Assembly (NCBI GenBank): GCA_902776475.1
Contig: CACYQD010000003.1
Span: 124,001-188,000 of the forward strand
DNA: 64,000 nucleotides
Origin: an uncultured Prevotellaceae bacterium
GTDB taxonomy: Bacteria; Bacteroidota; Bacteroidia; Bacteroidales; Bacteroidaceae
Direction of reading: 5' to 3'
Position 1 is the first letter of the stretch. Each line of letters opens with the position of its first letter. Shown here in pieces: positions 25,251-34,594 of the stretch. The translations under genes were made by a program, and so were the position numbers. The notes beneath the pieces were generated by a model. It did no database searches. It had not been told where the DNA came from and saw only the letters and a list, made by a program, of their open reading frames with translations.

Positions 25251-26597
25251 ATGGCAACAGCAATCATCCTTTTCCAACTGGCCATCGTATTGGCGCTGAT
25301 ATTCATTGGTGCCCGTGTGGGCAGTATCGGCCTCGGCATCTACGGCATGGTCGGTGTCTTCATCCTTGTGTTCATCTTCGGTCTGAAACCTGGCAGCCTG
25401 CCCATCGACGTCATGCTCATCATCGTGTCGGTGATCACAGCGGCAGCATCGCTGCAGGCCGCCGGCGGACTTGACTACATGGTGGGCCTGGCAGCGAAGT
25501 TCTTGCGTAAGCACCCCAGCCACATCACCTATTACGGACCGCTGACCACTTGGTTGTTCTGCATTGTCGCCGGCACCGCCCATACGTCTTATTCCCTGCT
25601 TCCCATCATTTCGGAAATCGCCACCAACAGCAAGATCCGTCCTGAGCGTCCGCTGAGCGTGGCCACGGTTGCCGCCTCGCTGGGCATCACCGGCAGTCCG
25701 GTGTCGGCCGCCACGGCTGCTGTGATCAGCGCCGACCTTCTGGGAGGCCGTGGCATTGAGTTGAAGGATATTCTCATCATCTGCATCCCCGCTTCGCTGA
25801 TCGCCATCCTGGTCGCCTCCTTCGTGCAGAACCGCATCGGAAAACCATTGGAGGAAGATCCCGAATACCAGCGCAGGGTGCGTGAAGGCATCATCAACCC
25901 CGAGAAGGATGCCCAACTGATGGAGCAGATGATCAAGACACCGAGCAAATATGCAAAATATTCCGTCATCGCGTTCCTCCTGGCCGTGATTCTGGTCGTG
26001 CTCTTCGGCAGCGTTCCTTCACTTCGTCCTACCTACATGCAGGATGGTGAGTTGCAGACGGTGACCATGCCCCACATCATCGAAATCATTATGATGTCGA
26101 TGGCCGCTATCATCTTGCTGGTAGGCCGTGCGAAAGTGACCGATGCCGTGAAAGGCAATGTCTTTGCTGCCGGCATGAACGCCATGGTGGCCATCTTCGG
26201 TATCGCCTGGATGGGTGACACCTTCTTCAATGGCAACATCGAGTTTTTCAAGACGCATATCGCAGGAATGGTGGAGCAATATCCCTTCCTCTTCTCCGTG
26301 GCCTTGTTTATCATGTCGATCATGCTCTTCTCGCAGGCTGCCACAGTGCGCACCCTCTATCCGCTCGGCATCGGACTGGGTATCAACCCGGTGGCCCTGG
26401 TGGCGATGTTCCCGGCCGTCAACGGCTACTTCTTCCTCCCCAACTATCCTACTGAGGTGGCAGCCATCAACTTCGACCGCACAGGGACGACACGTATCGG
26501 AAAATATGTGGTCAACCACTCCTTCCAGGTGGCTGGATTCATCACCACCATCGTCTCCATAGCTGTGGGCTATGCCATCATGACTTTCCTCTATTAG
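25251..26597 (+). CDS. dcuB: Anaerobic C4-dicarboxylate transporter (DcuA/DcuB family)
   Basis: This 448-residue inner-membrane carrier has about ten to twelve hydrophobic helices. The family exchanges fumarate, malate or aspartate for succinate during anaerobic fumarate respiration. Recognizable segments are AASLQAAGGLDYMVGLAAKFLRKHP, seen in its core LQAAGGLDYMVGLA, and AGTAHTSYSLLPIISEIA and SLGITGSPVSAATAAVIS. Length is close to E. coli DcuB (446) and DcuA (433); DcuA or DcuB cannot be separated by eye. It heads an operon with asparaginase, a porin and aspartase, so it probably imports aspartate or exports succinate made from the fumarate that aspartase produces. Confidence 0.94.
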   Translation: MATAIILFQLAIVLALIFIGARVGSIGLGIYGMVGVFILVFIFGLKPGSLPIDVMLIIVSVITAAASLQAAGGLDYMVGLAAKFLRKHPSHITYYGPLTTWLFCIVAGTAHTSYSLLPIISEIATNSKIRPERPLSVATVAASLGITGSPVSAATAAVISADLLGGRGIELKDILIICIPASLIAILVASFVQNRIGKPLEEDPEYQRRVREGIINPEKDAQLMEQMIKTPSKYAKYSVIAFLLAVILVVLFGSVPSLRPTYMQDGELQTVTMPHIIEIIMMSMAAIILLVGRAKVTDAVKGNVFAAGMNAMVAIFGIAWMGDTFFNGNIEFFKTHIAGMVEQYPFLFSVALFIMSIMLFSQAATVRTLYPLGIGLGINPVALVAMFPAVNGYFFLPNYPTEVAAINFDRTGTTRIGKYVVNHSFQVAGFITTIVSIAVGYAIMTFLY

Positions 26598-26617
26598 AAT
26601 TGTCGATGTAAAAATAA

Positions 26618-26655
26618 ACCAACACAGCTAAAATAGACCAACACAAACCAACACA
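26618..26655 (+). repeat. Three direct repeats ACCAACACA upstream of ansB
   Basis: ACCAACACA occurs at 26618-26626, 26637-26645 and 26647-26655 in the 96-bp gap between dcuB and ansB. It could be an operator or an mRNA element; no hairpin is evident. Confidence 0.5.
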
Positions 26656-26693
26656 TATTATCAATCCTTACCTTTAATTTTAATTCAACGATT

Positions 26694-27743
26694 ATGAGAA
26701 ATTTACGTAGTTTTCTGATGCTGCTTTTCGTCTTCGCAGCAGTGACGCTGAGTGCAAAACCTAAGATCCGCATCATCGCCACAGGTGGTACCATTGCCGG
26801 CGTAAGCCAGTCGGCCACTTCATCTGCCTACAGCGCAGGACAGGTGGGTGTGCAGACGCTGATTGATGCCGTCCCGCAAATGCTTTACCTGGCCGACATC
26901 TCCGGAGAGCAACTGGTCAATATCGGTTCGCAGGACATGAACGATGAAGTGTGGCTGATGCTCGCCAAACGCATCAACCAACTGCTCAACAATGAAGGTT
27001 ACGACGGTGTGGTGGTGACTCACGGAACCGACACCATGGAAGAGACTGCCTACTTCCTCAATCTGACGGTGAAAAGCGACAAACCTGTCGTGCTGGTCGG
27101 CTCCATGCGCCCCTCAACAGGCATCAGCGCCGATGGTCCCGGCAACCTCTATGCTGGTGTGGCAACTGCTGCCAGCCCCAATTCCAAAGGTCGTGGCGTG
27201 CTCGTTTGCATGAACAACCTGATTCTGGATGCCAAAGACGTGATCAAGATGCATACCACCGACGTGGCAACCTTCCAGAGCGCCAACTACGGCAAAGTAG
27301 GCTATGTCTATAACGGTGAGGCCATCTACAACCGCTCCATCGACAACATCCACACCATGCGCAGCGAATTCAACGTCGATAACCTGACCAAACTGCCCAA
27401 AGTCGGCATCGTCTATGGCTATGCCAACGCTTCACCACTGCCCATGCAGGCTTTCATCGACGCCAAATACGACGGCATCGTACTGGCCGGTGTTGGTGAC
27501 GGCAACTTCTATAAGGATGTGTTCGACGTGGCGCTGAAAGCTCGTGAGAAGGGCATCAACATCGTCAGGTCTTCCCGCTGCCCCACTGGTCCCACCTGCC
27601 TCAACGGTGAGGTCGATGACGAGAAATATCATTTCGTGGCTGCTCTGGCCCTCAATCCTCAGAAGGCACGCGTGCTGCTGATGTTGGCCCTCACGAAGAC
27701 CAACGATTGGCAGACCATCCAGGAATATTTCAAGAAATATTAA
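26694..27743 (+). CDS. ansB: Type II L-asparaginase, exported
   Basis: This 349-residue enzyme hydrolyses asparagine to aspartate and ammonia. A signal peptide (FLMLLFVFAAVTLSA) places it in the periplasm, as for type II enzymes. Catalytic motifs are IIATGGTIAG (nucleophile Thr33) and VVTHGTDTMEETAYF with the second Thr-Asp pair; SMRPSTGISADGPGNLY is the third conserved block. The aspartate produced can be taken up by the Dcu carrier and deaminated by aspartase, both encoded in the same cluster. Confidence 0.96.
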   Translation: MRNLRSFLMLLFVFAAVTLSAKPKIRIIATGGTIAGVSQSATSSAYSAGQVGVQTLIDAVPQMLYLADISGEQLVNIGSQDMNDEVWLMLAKRINQLLNNEGYDGVVVTHGTDTMEETAYFLNLTVKSDKPVVLVGSMRPSTGISADGPGNLYAGVATAASPNSKGRGVLVCMNNLILDAKDVIKMHTTDVATFQSANYGKVGYVYNGEAIYNRSIDNIHTMRSEFNVDNLTKLPKVGIVYGYANASPLPMQAFIDAKYDGIVLAGVGDGNFYKDVFDVALKAREKGINIVRSSRCPTGPTCLNGEVDDEKYHFVAALALNPQKARVLLMLALTKTNDWQTIQEYFKKY

Positions 27744-27794
27744 TATCCGGTGTCAAATCATACTCCAACTGTTAACAACAATCATCGACAAGCT

Positions 27795-29009
27795 ATGAAA
27801 AAAACACTGACAATCGGATTGGTGCTGGCTCTCTCACTGACCGCCAGCGCACAGGGTGGCAACACCCGCATGGGAGGCAACGACGGCGACTATGAGTCGC
27901 TGGCAGAGCGCATCGGAAAACTGGAGAAGAAAAATGATGCATTCAACGTGTATTTCAATTATGCCGCAAGTGCGCAGATGGCTGACAACGGAGACGAGTG
28001 GAGCTCACGCTTCGCCAACAAGCAGCTGCGCCTTGAGATCAAGGGCAACATCACCGACAAACTGTTCTACCGCCTGCGTCACCGCATGAACAAGGCCAAC
28101 AATGCCAAGGGACAGGACAATTTCGCCAAAGCCACCGACATCATGATGGTGGGATACAACTTCTCTGACCAACTCACCGTGATGGGTGGTAAGATGTGCC
28201 AGATCTGGGGAGGATTTGAGTTCGACGAGAACCCGATGTACATCTATGAGTACTCCGACATGGTGGAGAACATGGACAACTTCATGGCCGGCGTGGTGGT
28301 CTCCTACAAACCCGTAGCCACACAGGAAATTGCCTTCGAGGTGTCGGATGCCAACAACGGAAAACTCAATGAGGACTATGGCGACAACCTCGTCTCTGTA
28401 GGACCGCAGCACAAAATCGGTGCCTTGAGACAGGCCAACCATCCGCTGACGTTCATCGCCAACTGGAACGGAAGCTTCTTCAACGACAAATTCCAGACCC
28501 GCTGGTCATGGGGCACTCAGAAACAGGCCAAGGGTACCTCCTCCACCATGCTGGTGTTCGGACAACGTCTCAACCTGCCCAAGCTGCAATGGTATATCGA
28601 CTACATGGGAGCATGGGATGGCATGGACCGCCTGGGCATCGCCACCAGCGACGCCATGGATTCTTACTTCGCCAACACTGAAGGAGCTCCCGGCAACGGC
28701 CGTTTCAGCGATGTGAACTACAACTCTTTCATCACGAAACTCAACTGGCAGTTCGCACCCAAATGGAACCTGATGCTCAAGGGCACTTACGAGACCGCCA
28801 CAGTGAAAGACATCGAAGAACTGAAAAACTACCGCAAGTCTATCGGTTGGATTGGCTCGCTGGAGTATTATCCCGTCAAGAGCCAGGACTTCCGCATGTT
28901 CCTCGCCTATGTGGGCAAGAAAGTGGACTATACAGAAAAATGCGGCCTCAGTGACTACAACACCAACCGCATCGAACTGGGATTCATGTACCGCATCAAG
29001 TGCTATTAA
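27795..29009 (+). CDS. Outer-membrane porin (OprO/OprP-like beta barrel)
   Basis: This 404-residue protein has a signal peptide (TIGLVLALSLTASAQ), a short coiled coil (SLAERIGKLEKKN) and then alternating amphipathic strands ending in RIELGFMYRIKCY, as expected for a barrel. Features such as QLRLEIKGNITDKLFYRLRHR (core LRLEIKGNITDKLFYRLR) match the phosphate-selective porin O/P-like family common in Bacteroidetes. The ATG at 27795 is preferred over a GTG at 27750 because it starts a proper signal peptide. Its place between asparaginase and aspartase suggests a channel for amino acids or dicarboxylates rather than phosphate; this is inference. Confidence 0.85.
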   Translation: MKKTLTIGLVLALSLTASAQGGNTRMGGNDGDYESLAERIGKLEKKNDAFNVYFNYAASAQMADNGDEWSSRFANKQLRLEIKGNITDKLFYRLRHRMNKANNAKGQDNFAKATDIMMVGYNFSDQLTVMGGKMCQIWGGFEFDENPMYIYEYSDMVENMDNFMAGVVVSYKPVATQEIAFEVSDANNGKLNEDYGDNLVSVGPQHKIGALRQANHPLTFIANWNGSFFNDKFQTRWSWGTQKQAKGTSSTMLVFGQRLNLPKLQWYIDYMGAWDGMDRLGIATSDAMDSYFANTEGAPGNGRFSDVNYNSFITKLNWQFAPKWNLMLKGTYETATVKDIEELKNYRKSIGWIGSLEYYPVKSQDFRMFLAYVGKKVDYTEKCGLSDYNTNRIELGFMYRIKCY

Positions 29010-29048
29010 TCAAGTAAAACCGTCAAACCATCTAACAATAAAAACAAA

Positions 29049-30455
29049 ATGGAAACAAAGAAATACAGAGTCGAGTCTGACCTTCTCGGTGAACTGAAAG
29101 TTCCGGCAGAGGCATACTATGGAGTACAGACACAACGTGGTATCAACAACTACCACATCTCACGCAAGAAGATGCGCGACTATCCCGACTTCGTCATCGC
29201 CATCGCCTATGTGAAACTGGCTGCCGTGCAGACCAACCACACCCTCGGCGTCATCAACGACGAGATCGCTGGTGCCATCTCCATGGCGTGCCGCGAAATC
29301 ATCGACGGAAAGTTCCACAATGACTTCCCCATCGACATGATGCAGGGCGGTGCAGGCACCTCCGTGAACATGAATGCCAACGAGGTGATCGCCAACCGTG
29401 CGCTGGAGATCATGGGCTACGAGAAGGGCGACTACCAGCACTGCTATCCCAATGACCACTGCAACTGTGGACAATCGACCAACGATGTCTATCCCACCAC
29501 CATCCGACTCGCGCTCATCCGCATGAACAAGAGCCTCGTGGCCAGCCTGACCGGACTCATCAGCGCACTCCGCTACAAAGCTGAGGAATTCCGTGATGTC
29601 ATCAAGATGGGACGCACACAGCTGCAGGACGCCGTGCCGATGACCTCGGGACAGGAGTTCAATGCCTATGCCAACAACCTGGAGGAGGAAATCCTCAACC
29701 TGGAGCGCAACGTGAAGCTGCTGCATGAGATCAACATGGGCGGCACCGCCATCGGCACCGGTCTGAACGCCGTGCCCGGATTCGCCAAGTTGTGTGCTGC
29801 CAACTTGAGCAAACTCACCGGCGAGGCTTTCGTCGTAGCTCCCGACTTGGTGGAGGCCACACCCGACACCGGAGCCTACGTGAGTTACTCCTCATCGCTG
29901 AAGCGCCTCGCCATCAAACTGTCGAAGATGTGCAACGACCTCCGACTGCTGGCTTCCGGTCCGCGCTGCGGCCTCAACGAGATCAACCTTCCTCCTAAGG
30001 CTCCCGGCTCATCCATCATGCCTGGAAAGGTGAACCCCGTCATCCCCGAGGTGACCAACCAGGTTTGCTTCAAGGTCATCGGCAACGACACCACCGTCTC
30101 CTTCGCCGCTGAGGCCGGACAGTTGCAGCTCAACGTGATGGAGCCCGTTATCACCGAATGTCTCATCGAGAGCCTCACATGGATGAAGAATGCCATCGAC
30201 ACCCTCACAGAGGAGTGCATCCTCGGCATCACCGTCAACAAGGCGCGCTGCTATGAGATGGTGAAGCACTCCATCGGCATCGTGACGGCTCTCAACCCCT
30301 ATCTGGGTTACAAGACCTGCACGAAGATTGCCAAGGAGGCTCACGACACCGACCGCTCGGTCTATGACATCATCCTCGAGCAAAAACTGATGACCAAGGA
30401 GAAACTCGACGAGGCGCTCGACCCGAAAAACATGCTCAATTCTCATAAGTTCTAA
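29049..30455 (+). CDS. aspA: Aspartate ammonia-lyase (aspartase)
   Basis: This 468-residue cytosolic enzyme converts aspartate to fumarate and ammonia. It shows the fumarase/aspartase signature GSSIMPGKVNPVIPE, the N-terminal YRVESDLLGELKVPAEAYYG and the substrate-binding GRTQLQDAVPMTSGQE. Length matches E. coli AspA (478). It is last in the dcuB-ansB-porin-aspA cluster, and the fumarate made can serve as terminal electron acceptor. A hairpin terminator follows at 30491. Confidence 0.97.
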   Translation: METKKYRVESDLLGELKVPAEAYYGVQTQRGINNYHISRKKMRDYPDFVIAIAYVKLAAVQTNHTLGVINDEIAGAISMACREIIDGKFHNDFPIDMMQGGAGTSVNMNANEVIANRALEIMGYEKGDYQHCYPNDHCNCGQSTNDVYPTTIRLALIRMNKSLVASLTGLISALRYKAEEFRDVIKMGRTQLQDAVPMTSGQEFNAYANNLEEEILNLERNVKLLHEINMGGTAIGTGLNAVPGFAKLCAANLSKLTGEAFVVAPDLVEATPDTGAYVSYSSSLKRLAIKLSKMCNDLRLLASGPRCGLNEINLPPKAPGSSIMPGKVNPVIPEVTNQVCFKVIGNDTTVSFAAEAGQLQLNVMEPVITECLIESLTWMKNAIDTLTEECILGITVNKARCYEMVKHSIGIVTALNPYLGYKTCTKIAKEAHDTDRSVYDIILEQKLMTKEKLDEALDPKNMLNSHKF

Positions 30456-30490
30456 GATTTGAAATAACGTATCGACAAGAGCATCGGAAA

Positions 30491-30523
30491 GGCCGCGGGA
30501 AAACCTACTGCTTTCTCGCGGCC
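30491..30523 (+). terminator. Probable terminator of the dcuB-aspA operon
   Basis: The 12-bp stem GGCCGCGGGAAA / TTTCTCGCGGCC (one G-U pair) lies 35 bp after the aspA stop. The following T-rich run (TGTTTCATCTCTT) is weak. Confidence 0.7.
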
Positions 30524-30590
30524 TGTTTCATCTCTTAGAAAAAAGGACTGCTCAGCATTCCTCGTCACCCATCGTTTTTACAGCAGACAC

Positions 30591-32339
30591 ATGCTGGATA
30601 CCAAACGGGCAATTTGTAAACAAATCGGATTAATGTGCCCTTTCCCGCTAATTTTTGGGCGATTGTGGCGCAGGATTCCGCTTTTTTTTATATATTTGTG
30701 GTCAACACTAAAAACCTTAATACGATACGTTTTGGTAGAAGAACCGAATTTCGAATACAAGTATGACCTGGCATATCAGAAGTCGTTTGCTGCAAGACTC
30801 AGTTTCAGAATCATGACCATTGCGGCAGTCGTCTTCTTGGCAGCTGTGGTTTTGTTCTTCTATTTCACCGGCGACAGCATGACCCTGCCGCTGACCCATC
30901 AGATCGTGAAATACGGCACGGTGGTCTTCATCGTGGGACTGGCATCGCTGTTCATTTTCTGCACATATGCCATCTATCAGATGGTGAAACCTCTGCAGTT
31001 GTTCGCCGACTCTGCGGTGAGCATAGCCGAGGGCAAACTGGATACCCCCCTGCCCGAGATACATTCGCAAGACGAGTTGCTGCTCCTGCGAAACTCGTTT
31101 GAGTATATGCAGGCGTCGCTGATGCAGCATATTGAAGACCTGAAAACCTCCACGGCCAAGCAACAACAGCTCCGAAGCGAACTTATCATCGCCCACGACA
31201 TCCAGATGGGCATGATCCCCACCATCTTCCCCGAGCGCGACGACCTCGACCTCTTCGCCTCCATGACACCGGCCAAGGAGGTGGGCGGCGACCTCTACGA
31301 CTTCATCATCGAAAAGGATGAACTCTTCTTTATCATCGGAGATGTGGCCGGGAAAGGGGTGCCGGCATCCCTTTACATGGCTGTCACCCGCACGCTGTTC
31401 CGCAATCTGGCGGGCAATTATCAGAGTGTGGCCAATATCGTGCGCGAGATGAACCATGCCATTGCGTCAACCAACGACTCAATGATCTTTGTCACGGCAT
31501 TTGTCGGTGTTCTCGACCTGAAGACCCATCATCTGACCTATTGCAATGCCGCCCATAATGCACCGGCCCTCCTGTCTGCTGATGGCAGTTGCCGCCTGCT
31601 GGATGCCGAAGCCAATCTGCCTATAGGCATTGAGGATCATTTCAACTATGAGGAGCAGTCTGTGCCATTCCCCGAAAACTCTTCCCTGCTGCTCTATACC
31701 GATGGCCTGACGGAGGCCATGTACAAGGCTGCGGACGGCAGCCGGAAACTGTTTGGGGAAGAACGCGTGCTGCATGACTTGGAAAAAAACAAGAATGCCT
31801 CAGCGATAGAGGTCGTCGATTATCTCAAGCAGCATGTCACCGTTTTTGCCGATGGTACAGAACAGGGCGATGACCTGACCCTGATGTTCTTCCGCCACGG
31901 CACATCGCAGAAATACGTCTCTCATGCCCCTCGCCGCATCATCATGAAGAATGAGATGTCGGAGGTCAGCCGCATGCGGAGCTTCTTCTTCTCTGTCTGC
32001 CGTGAGCATGATGTCGATGAGGAGATGGCCAAGTCGCTCAATCTTGCCGCAGAGGAGTGGGTGGCGAATGTCATCAACTATGCCTACCCGAAAGGGACCA
32101 GGGGTCATGTGGAACTGACGACGGAAATAGCCAACGGCCTGCTCACGCTGGTTGTCAAGGATCATGGCATACCGTTCGACCCCACTGCCTATGAGGGAAT
32201 CGATGTGGAGGCAGAACTCGACGAGCGTCCCATCGGAGGCCTTGGCATCTATCTCGTGAAGACCATCATGGACACGATGACTTATCAGCGCACACCCGAT
32301 GGCTACAATGTGTTGACGCTGACAAAACAAATCAAGTAA
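30591..32339 (+). CDS. SpoIIE/RsbU-type phosphatase fused to an RsbW-like HATPase domain, membrane bound
   Basis: The protein carries two membrane helices (about 74-94 and 108-128), a HAMP-like linker (MVKPLQLFADSAVSIAEGKL), a coiled coil, a PP2C SpoIIE phosphatase domain (about 195-440; VGGDLYDFI and IGDVAGKGVPASLYMA hold metal-binding Asp) and a C-terminal serine-kinase type HATPase domain (about 450-582; NLAAEEWVANVINYAYP N-box, VKDHGIPFDP, GGLGIYLVK). Phosphatase and kinase of a partner switch are thus in one chain and should act on the same STAS protein, probably that at 34205. The start is uncertain: the ATG at 30591 lies upstream of a TATATTTG box (30691-30698), so a later start such as TTG at 30732 is possible. 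Confidence 0.88.
   Translation: MLDTKRAICKQIGLMCPFPLIFGRLWRRIPLFFIYLWSTLKTLIRYVLVEEPNFEYKYDLAYQKSFAARLSFRIMTIAAVVFLAAVVLFFYFTGDSMTLPLTHQIVKYGTVVFIVGLASLFIFCTYAIYQMVKPLQLFADSAVSIAEGKLDTPLPEIHSQDELLLLRNSFEYMQASLMQHIEDLKTSTAKQQQLRSELIIAHDIQMGMIPTIFPERDDLDLFASMTPAKEVGGDLYDFIIEKDELFFIIGDVAGKGVPASLYMAVTRTLFRNLAGNYQSVANIVREMNHAIASTNDSMIFVTAFVGVLDLKTHHLTYCNAAHNAPALLSADGSCRLLDAEANLPIGIEDHFNYEEQSVPFPENSSLLLYTDGLTEAMYKAADGSRKLFGEERVLHDLEKNKNASAIEVVDYLKQHVTVFADGTEQGDDLTLMFFRHGTSQKYVSHAPRRIIMKNEMSEVSRMRSFFFSVCREHDVDEEMAKSLNLAAEEWVANVINYAYPKGTRGHVELTTEIANGLLTLVVKDHGIPFDPTAYEGIDVEAELDERPIGGLGIYLVKTIMDTMTYQRTPDGYNVLTLTKQIK
30691..30698 (+). promoter_or_regulatory. Possible -7 element inside the annotated 5' end of the phosphatase gene
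   Basis: TATATTTG fits TAnnTTTG, with a TTG 25 bp upstream. If used, translation must start after about 30705. Confidence 0.35.
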
Positions 32340-32358
32340 TACTTTAAACCGAATACAT

Positions 32359-34161
32359 ATGGAATCAATTGTCTTTTTAGGCTTTAATCTGCATGCCTGG
32401 ATCACGATAGCCACCGTACTGTCGATGTTTGCGGTGATGCTGTTTACCAAACTGCGGGCAGACCTCGTGTTCCTGGGGGCTATCGCCATCCTCTTCGTCA
32501 CGGGTGTCCTCGACTCCAAGGAGGCTTTCTCAGGATTCAGCAGCACCTCAGTGGTGATTATCGGTGTGCTCTTTGTCGTGGTTGCCGGACTCACCCATAC
32601 CGGTGTGCTACAATGGATTGTCAAGCATCTGCTCGGACAGCCGAAGAGCTATTCCAAGGCTGTGATACGGCTCATGCTTCCTGTGGCTGCCCTCAGTTCG
32701 TTTCTCAGCAACACCACGGTGGTGGCCTTGTTTGTCGGCATCGTCAAAATGTGGTCGAAGAAGTTAAACATCTCTCCTTCCAAGTTGCTGATACCGTTGA
32801 GCTATGCTTCTGGCATGGGTGGTGTGTGTACGTTGATCGGAACACCCCCTAACCTGATTATATCTGGCCTTTATGCCGACAACACCGGCAAGACCATGAA
32901 TGTATTGGCGACTACCATTCCCGGCCTGTTCTGCCTTTTCGTCGGTGTGCTCTCCATCATCGCCTTGCGTAAACTCCTGCCCGACCGCAAGGCACCTGAG
33001 TCTGCCTTCGACTCCACCTCCGACTACACGGTCGAACTGCTTGTGCCCTCCGACAGCAGGCACATCGGCGAGACCATCGAGGAGGCAGGACTGCAGGATG
33101 TTCATGGCGGTACGCTGATAGAAATCAAGCACTACGACAACCGTGAGATTGTGTCGCCCGTACCTGCCGACGAGTATCTCATGGGTGGCGACCGACTGGT
33201 GTTCGCAGGTCAGATTGACGAGATTCTTGAGTTGAAGAAAAGCCATGGTTTCGTAAATGCCGACCACCACATCTTTACGCTCGACGAGGTGGACAAAAAC
33301 CGTCAGTTGCGTACGGCCTACGTCACCTTTGGCAGCAGCCTTATCAATTCCTCTATAGGCGACTCCACCTTCGAGAAAGACAACAACATGATCCTGGTTG
33401 CCGTGGCGCGTCGCGGCAAGCGCATCAATGAGTCACCCCGCAATGTGATCCTCCAGGCTGGTGACACACTGCTTTTCGAGTGCCCGCCTCATGTCAATAT
33501 CCACACGGAGCGGCTCGCTTCTCAGTTGCAGTTCTTCGACAATGCCCAGGTGCCCAACATCGGCAGGAAGACACTGGTGTCATCAACGATCATGATCGCC
33601 ATGGTGGTGCTCTCCGCCCTTAATGTGATTCCCCTCCTGCAGTGTGCCTTCCTCGCAGCCATAGCCATGTTGATTTTCCGCTGCTGCAATGTGGATCAGG
33701 CGATGAAAGCCATCAATTGGGAGATTCTGATGGTGTTCGCAGGTTCTGTTGTCTTAGGCGTGGCCATCCAGAAAACGGGGATAGCCGAGCGGTTGGCATT
33801 CGGTATACTCGATGTCTGTGGCACCAACCCCATCGTCGTCATGGCATCCATCTGTTTCGTGGGAACCTTCATCACCGAGTTTATCTCCAACACGGCTGCC
33901 GGCGCCATGTTCTTCCCCATCATGTATGAGGCAGCCGAGAAACTGGGCTATGAGCCTTATCCGTTCCTCATCGCACTGATGGTCAGCATCAGTTCCAGCT
34001 TTGCCACACCGATCGGCTCTCCCACCCACATGCTGGTTTATGGCCCTGGCGGTTATCGGTTCAGCGACTTCATGCGCATCGGTCTGCTGATGAACCTGAT
34101 CATTCTTGCCGCCAATATTTTGATAGTCAATGTCATCTATCATCTCACCCCATTGCAATGA
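32359..34161 (+). CDS. SLC13/DASS-type transporter with central RCK_C domains
   Basis: This 600-residue inner-membrane protein has N- and C-terminal helix bundles, each with a SNT motif (LSNTTVVALF, ISNTAAGAMFFP) that in the DASS family binds sodium and substrate carboxylate or sulfate. A soluble insert (about 205-375) contains two TrkA-C/RCK_C-like domains (LIEIKHYDNREIVSPVPADEYLMGG, seen in VPADEYLMGGDRLVFAG, and VILQAGDTLLFECPP). GTPPNLIISGL is a further family mark. The substrate may be sulfate, dicarboxylate or another anion. It is sandwiched between a phosphatase/kinase fusion and a STAS protein, 19 bp and 43 bp away, suggesting signalling linked to transport. Confidence 0.9.
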   Translation: MESIVFLGFNLHAWITIATVLSMFAVMLFTKLRADLVFLGAIAILFVTGVLDSKEAFSGFSSTSVVIIGVLFVVVAGLTHTGVLQWIVKHLLGQPKSYSKAVIRLMLPVAALSSFLSNTTVVALFVGIVKMWSKKLNISPSKLLIPLSYASGMGGVCTLIGTPPNLIISGLYADNTGKTMNVLATTIPGLFCLFVGVLSIIALRKLLPDRKAPESAFDSTSDYTVELLVPSDSRHIGETIEEAGLQDVHGGTLIEIKHYDNREIVSPVPADEYLMGGDRLVFAGQIDEILELKKSHGFVNADHHIFTLDEVDKNRQLRTAYVTFGSSLINSSIGDSTFEKDNNMILVAVARRGKRINESPRNVILQAGDTLLFECPPHVNIHTERLASQLQFFDNAQVPNIGRKTLVSSTIMIAMVVLSALNVIPLLQCAFLAAIAMLIFRCCNVDQAMKAINWEILMVFAGSVVLGVAIQKTGIAERLAFGILDVCGTNPIVVMASICFVGTFITEFISNTAAGAMFFPIMYEAAEKLGYEPYPFLIALMVSISSSFATPIGSPTHMLVYGPGGYRFSDFMRIGLLMNLIILAANILIVNVIYHLTPLQ

Positions 34162-34204
34162 AATGTAGTATCATTATTCAACAACCATTGAAAACCATAC
34201 ATAT

Positions 34205-34510
34205 ATGAATATCGAGATCAAAGAACGCAACGGTTCCTATTATGCAATCCTCACAGGTTGGATTGACACCGCCGTAGGCACACAATTCCTCGAGGATCTG
34301 AAGCCCCTGATGGATAAAGCCGACAGATCTATCGTGCTTGATTGTGAGAAATTGGAATATATCTGTAGTCTGGGCCTTCGTGGACTGCTCAATCTGAAGA
34401 AACAAAGTGCTGCCAAAGGCGGCAGTCTGGTACTGACCCACGTTGAAGGAGAGGTCCTCAAGATCCTCACAATGACAGGGTTCATCAAATTGTTCGACAT
34501 CCGTCGTTAA
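34205..34510 (+). CDS. STAS-domain anti-sigma-factor antagonist-like protein
   Basis: This 101-residue single STAS domain is of the SpoIIAA/RsbV type. The conserved strand and loop IVLDCEKLEYICSLGLRGLLNLKK keep the Ser that corresponds to the phosphorylated serine of RsbV (in ICSLGLR); the quoted region is positions about 39-62. In the family this Ser is phosphorylated by an RsbW-like kinase and dephosphorylated by an RsbU/SpoIIE phosphatase. Both domains are fused in the protein encoded upstream. Bacteroidetes lack a classical sigma B, so the final target is unknown. Confidence 0.92.
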   Translation: MNIEIKERNGSYYAILTGWIDTAVGTQFLEDLKPLMDKADRSIVLDCEKLEYICSLGLRGLLNLKKQSAAKGGSLVLTHVEGEVLKILTMTGFIKLFDIRR

Positions 34511-34521
34511 AAAAAACAGTA

Positions 34522-34544
34522 GAGACGTCACATTGTGGCGTCTC
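34522..34544. repeat. Isolated 23-bp GAGACG/CGTCTC hairpin
   Basis: This hairpin starts 11 bp after the STAS stop and matches those at 23604, 23712, 23831 and 34636. It could also act as a terminator for the plus-strand operon, but no T run follows. Confidence 0.7.
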
Positions 34545-34594
34545 CGAATCATAGCAAACCAATCCCTCTCCCTTGGGAGACCCCTGCAAACTTA

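Noticed and set aside
30591-30731. Treating the ATG at 30591 as certain for the phosphatase gene
   Set aside because: A TATATTTG box inside the 5' part makes a later start plausible, so the start is marked uncertain.
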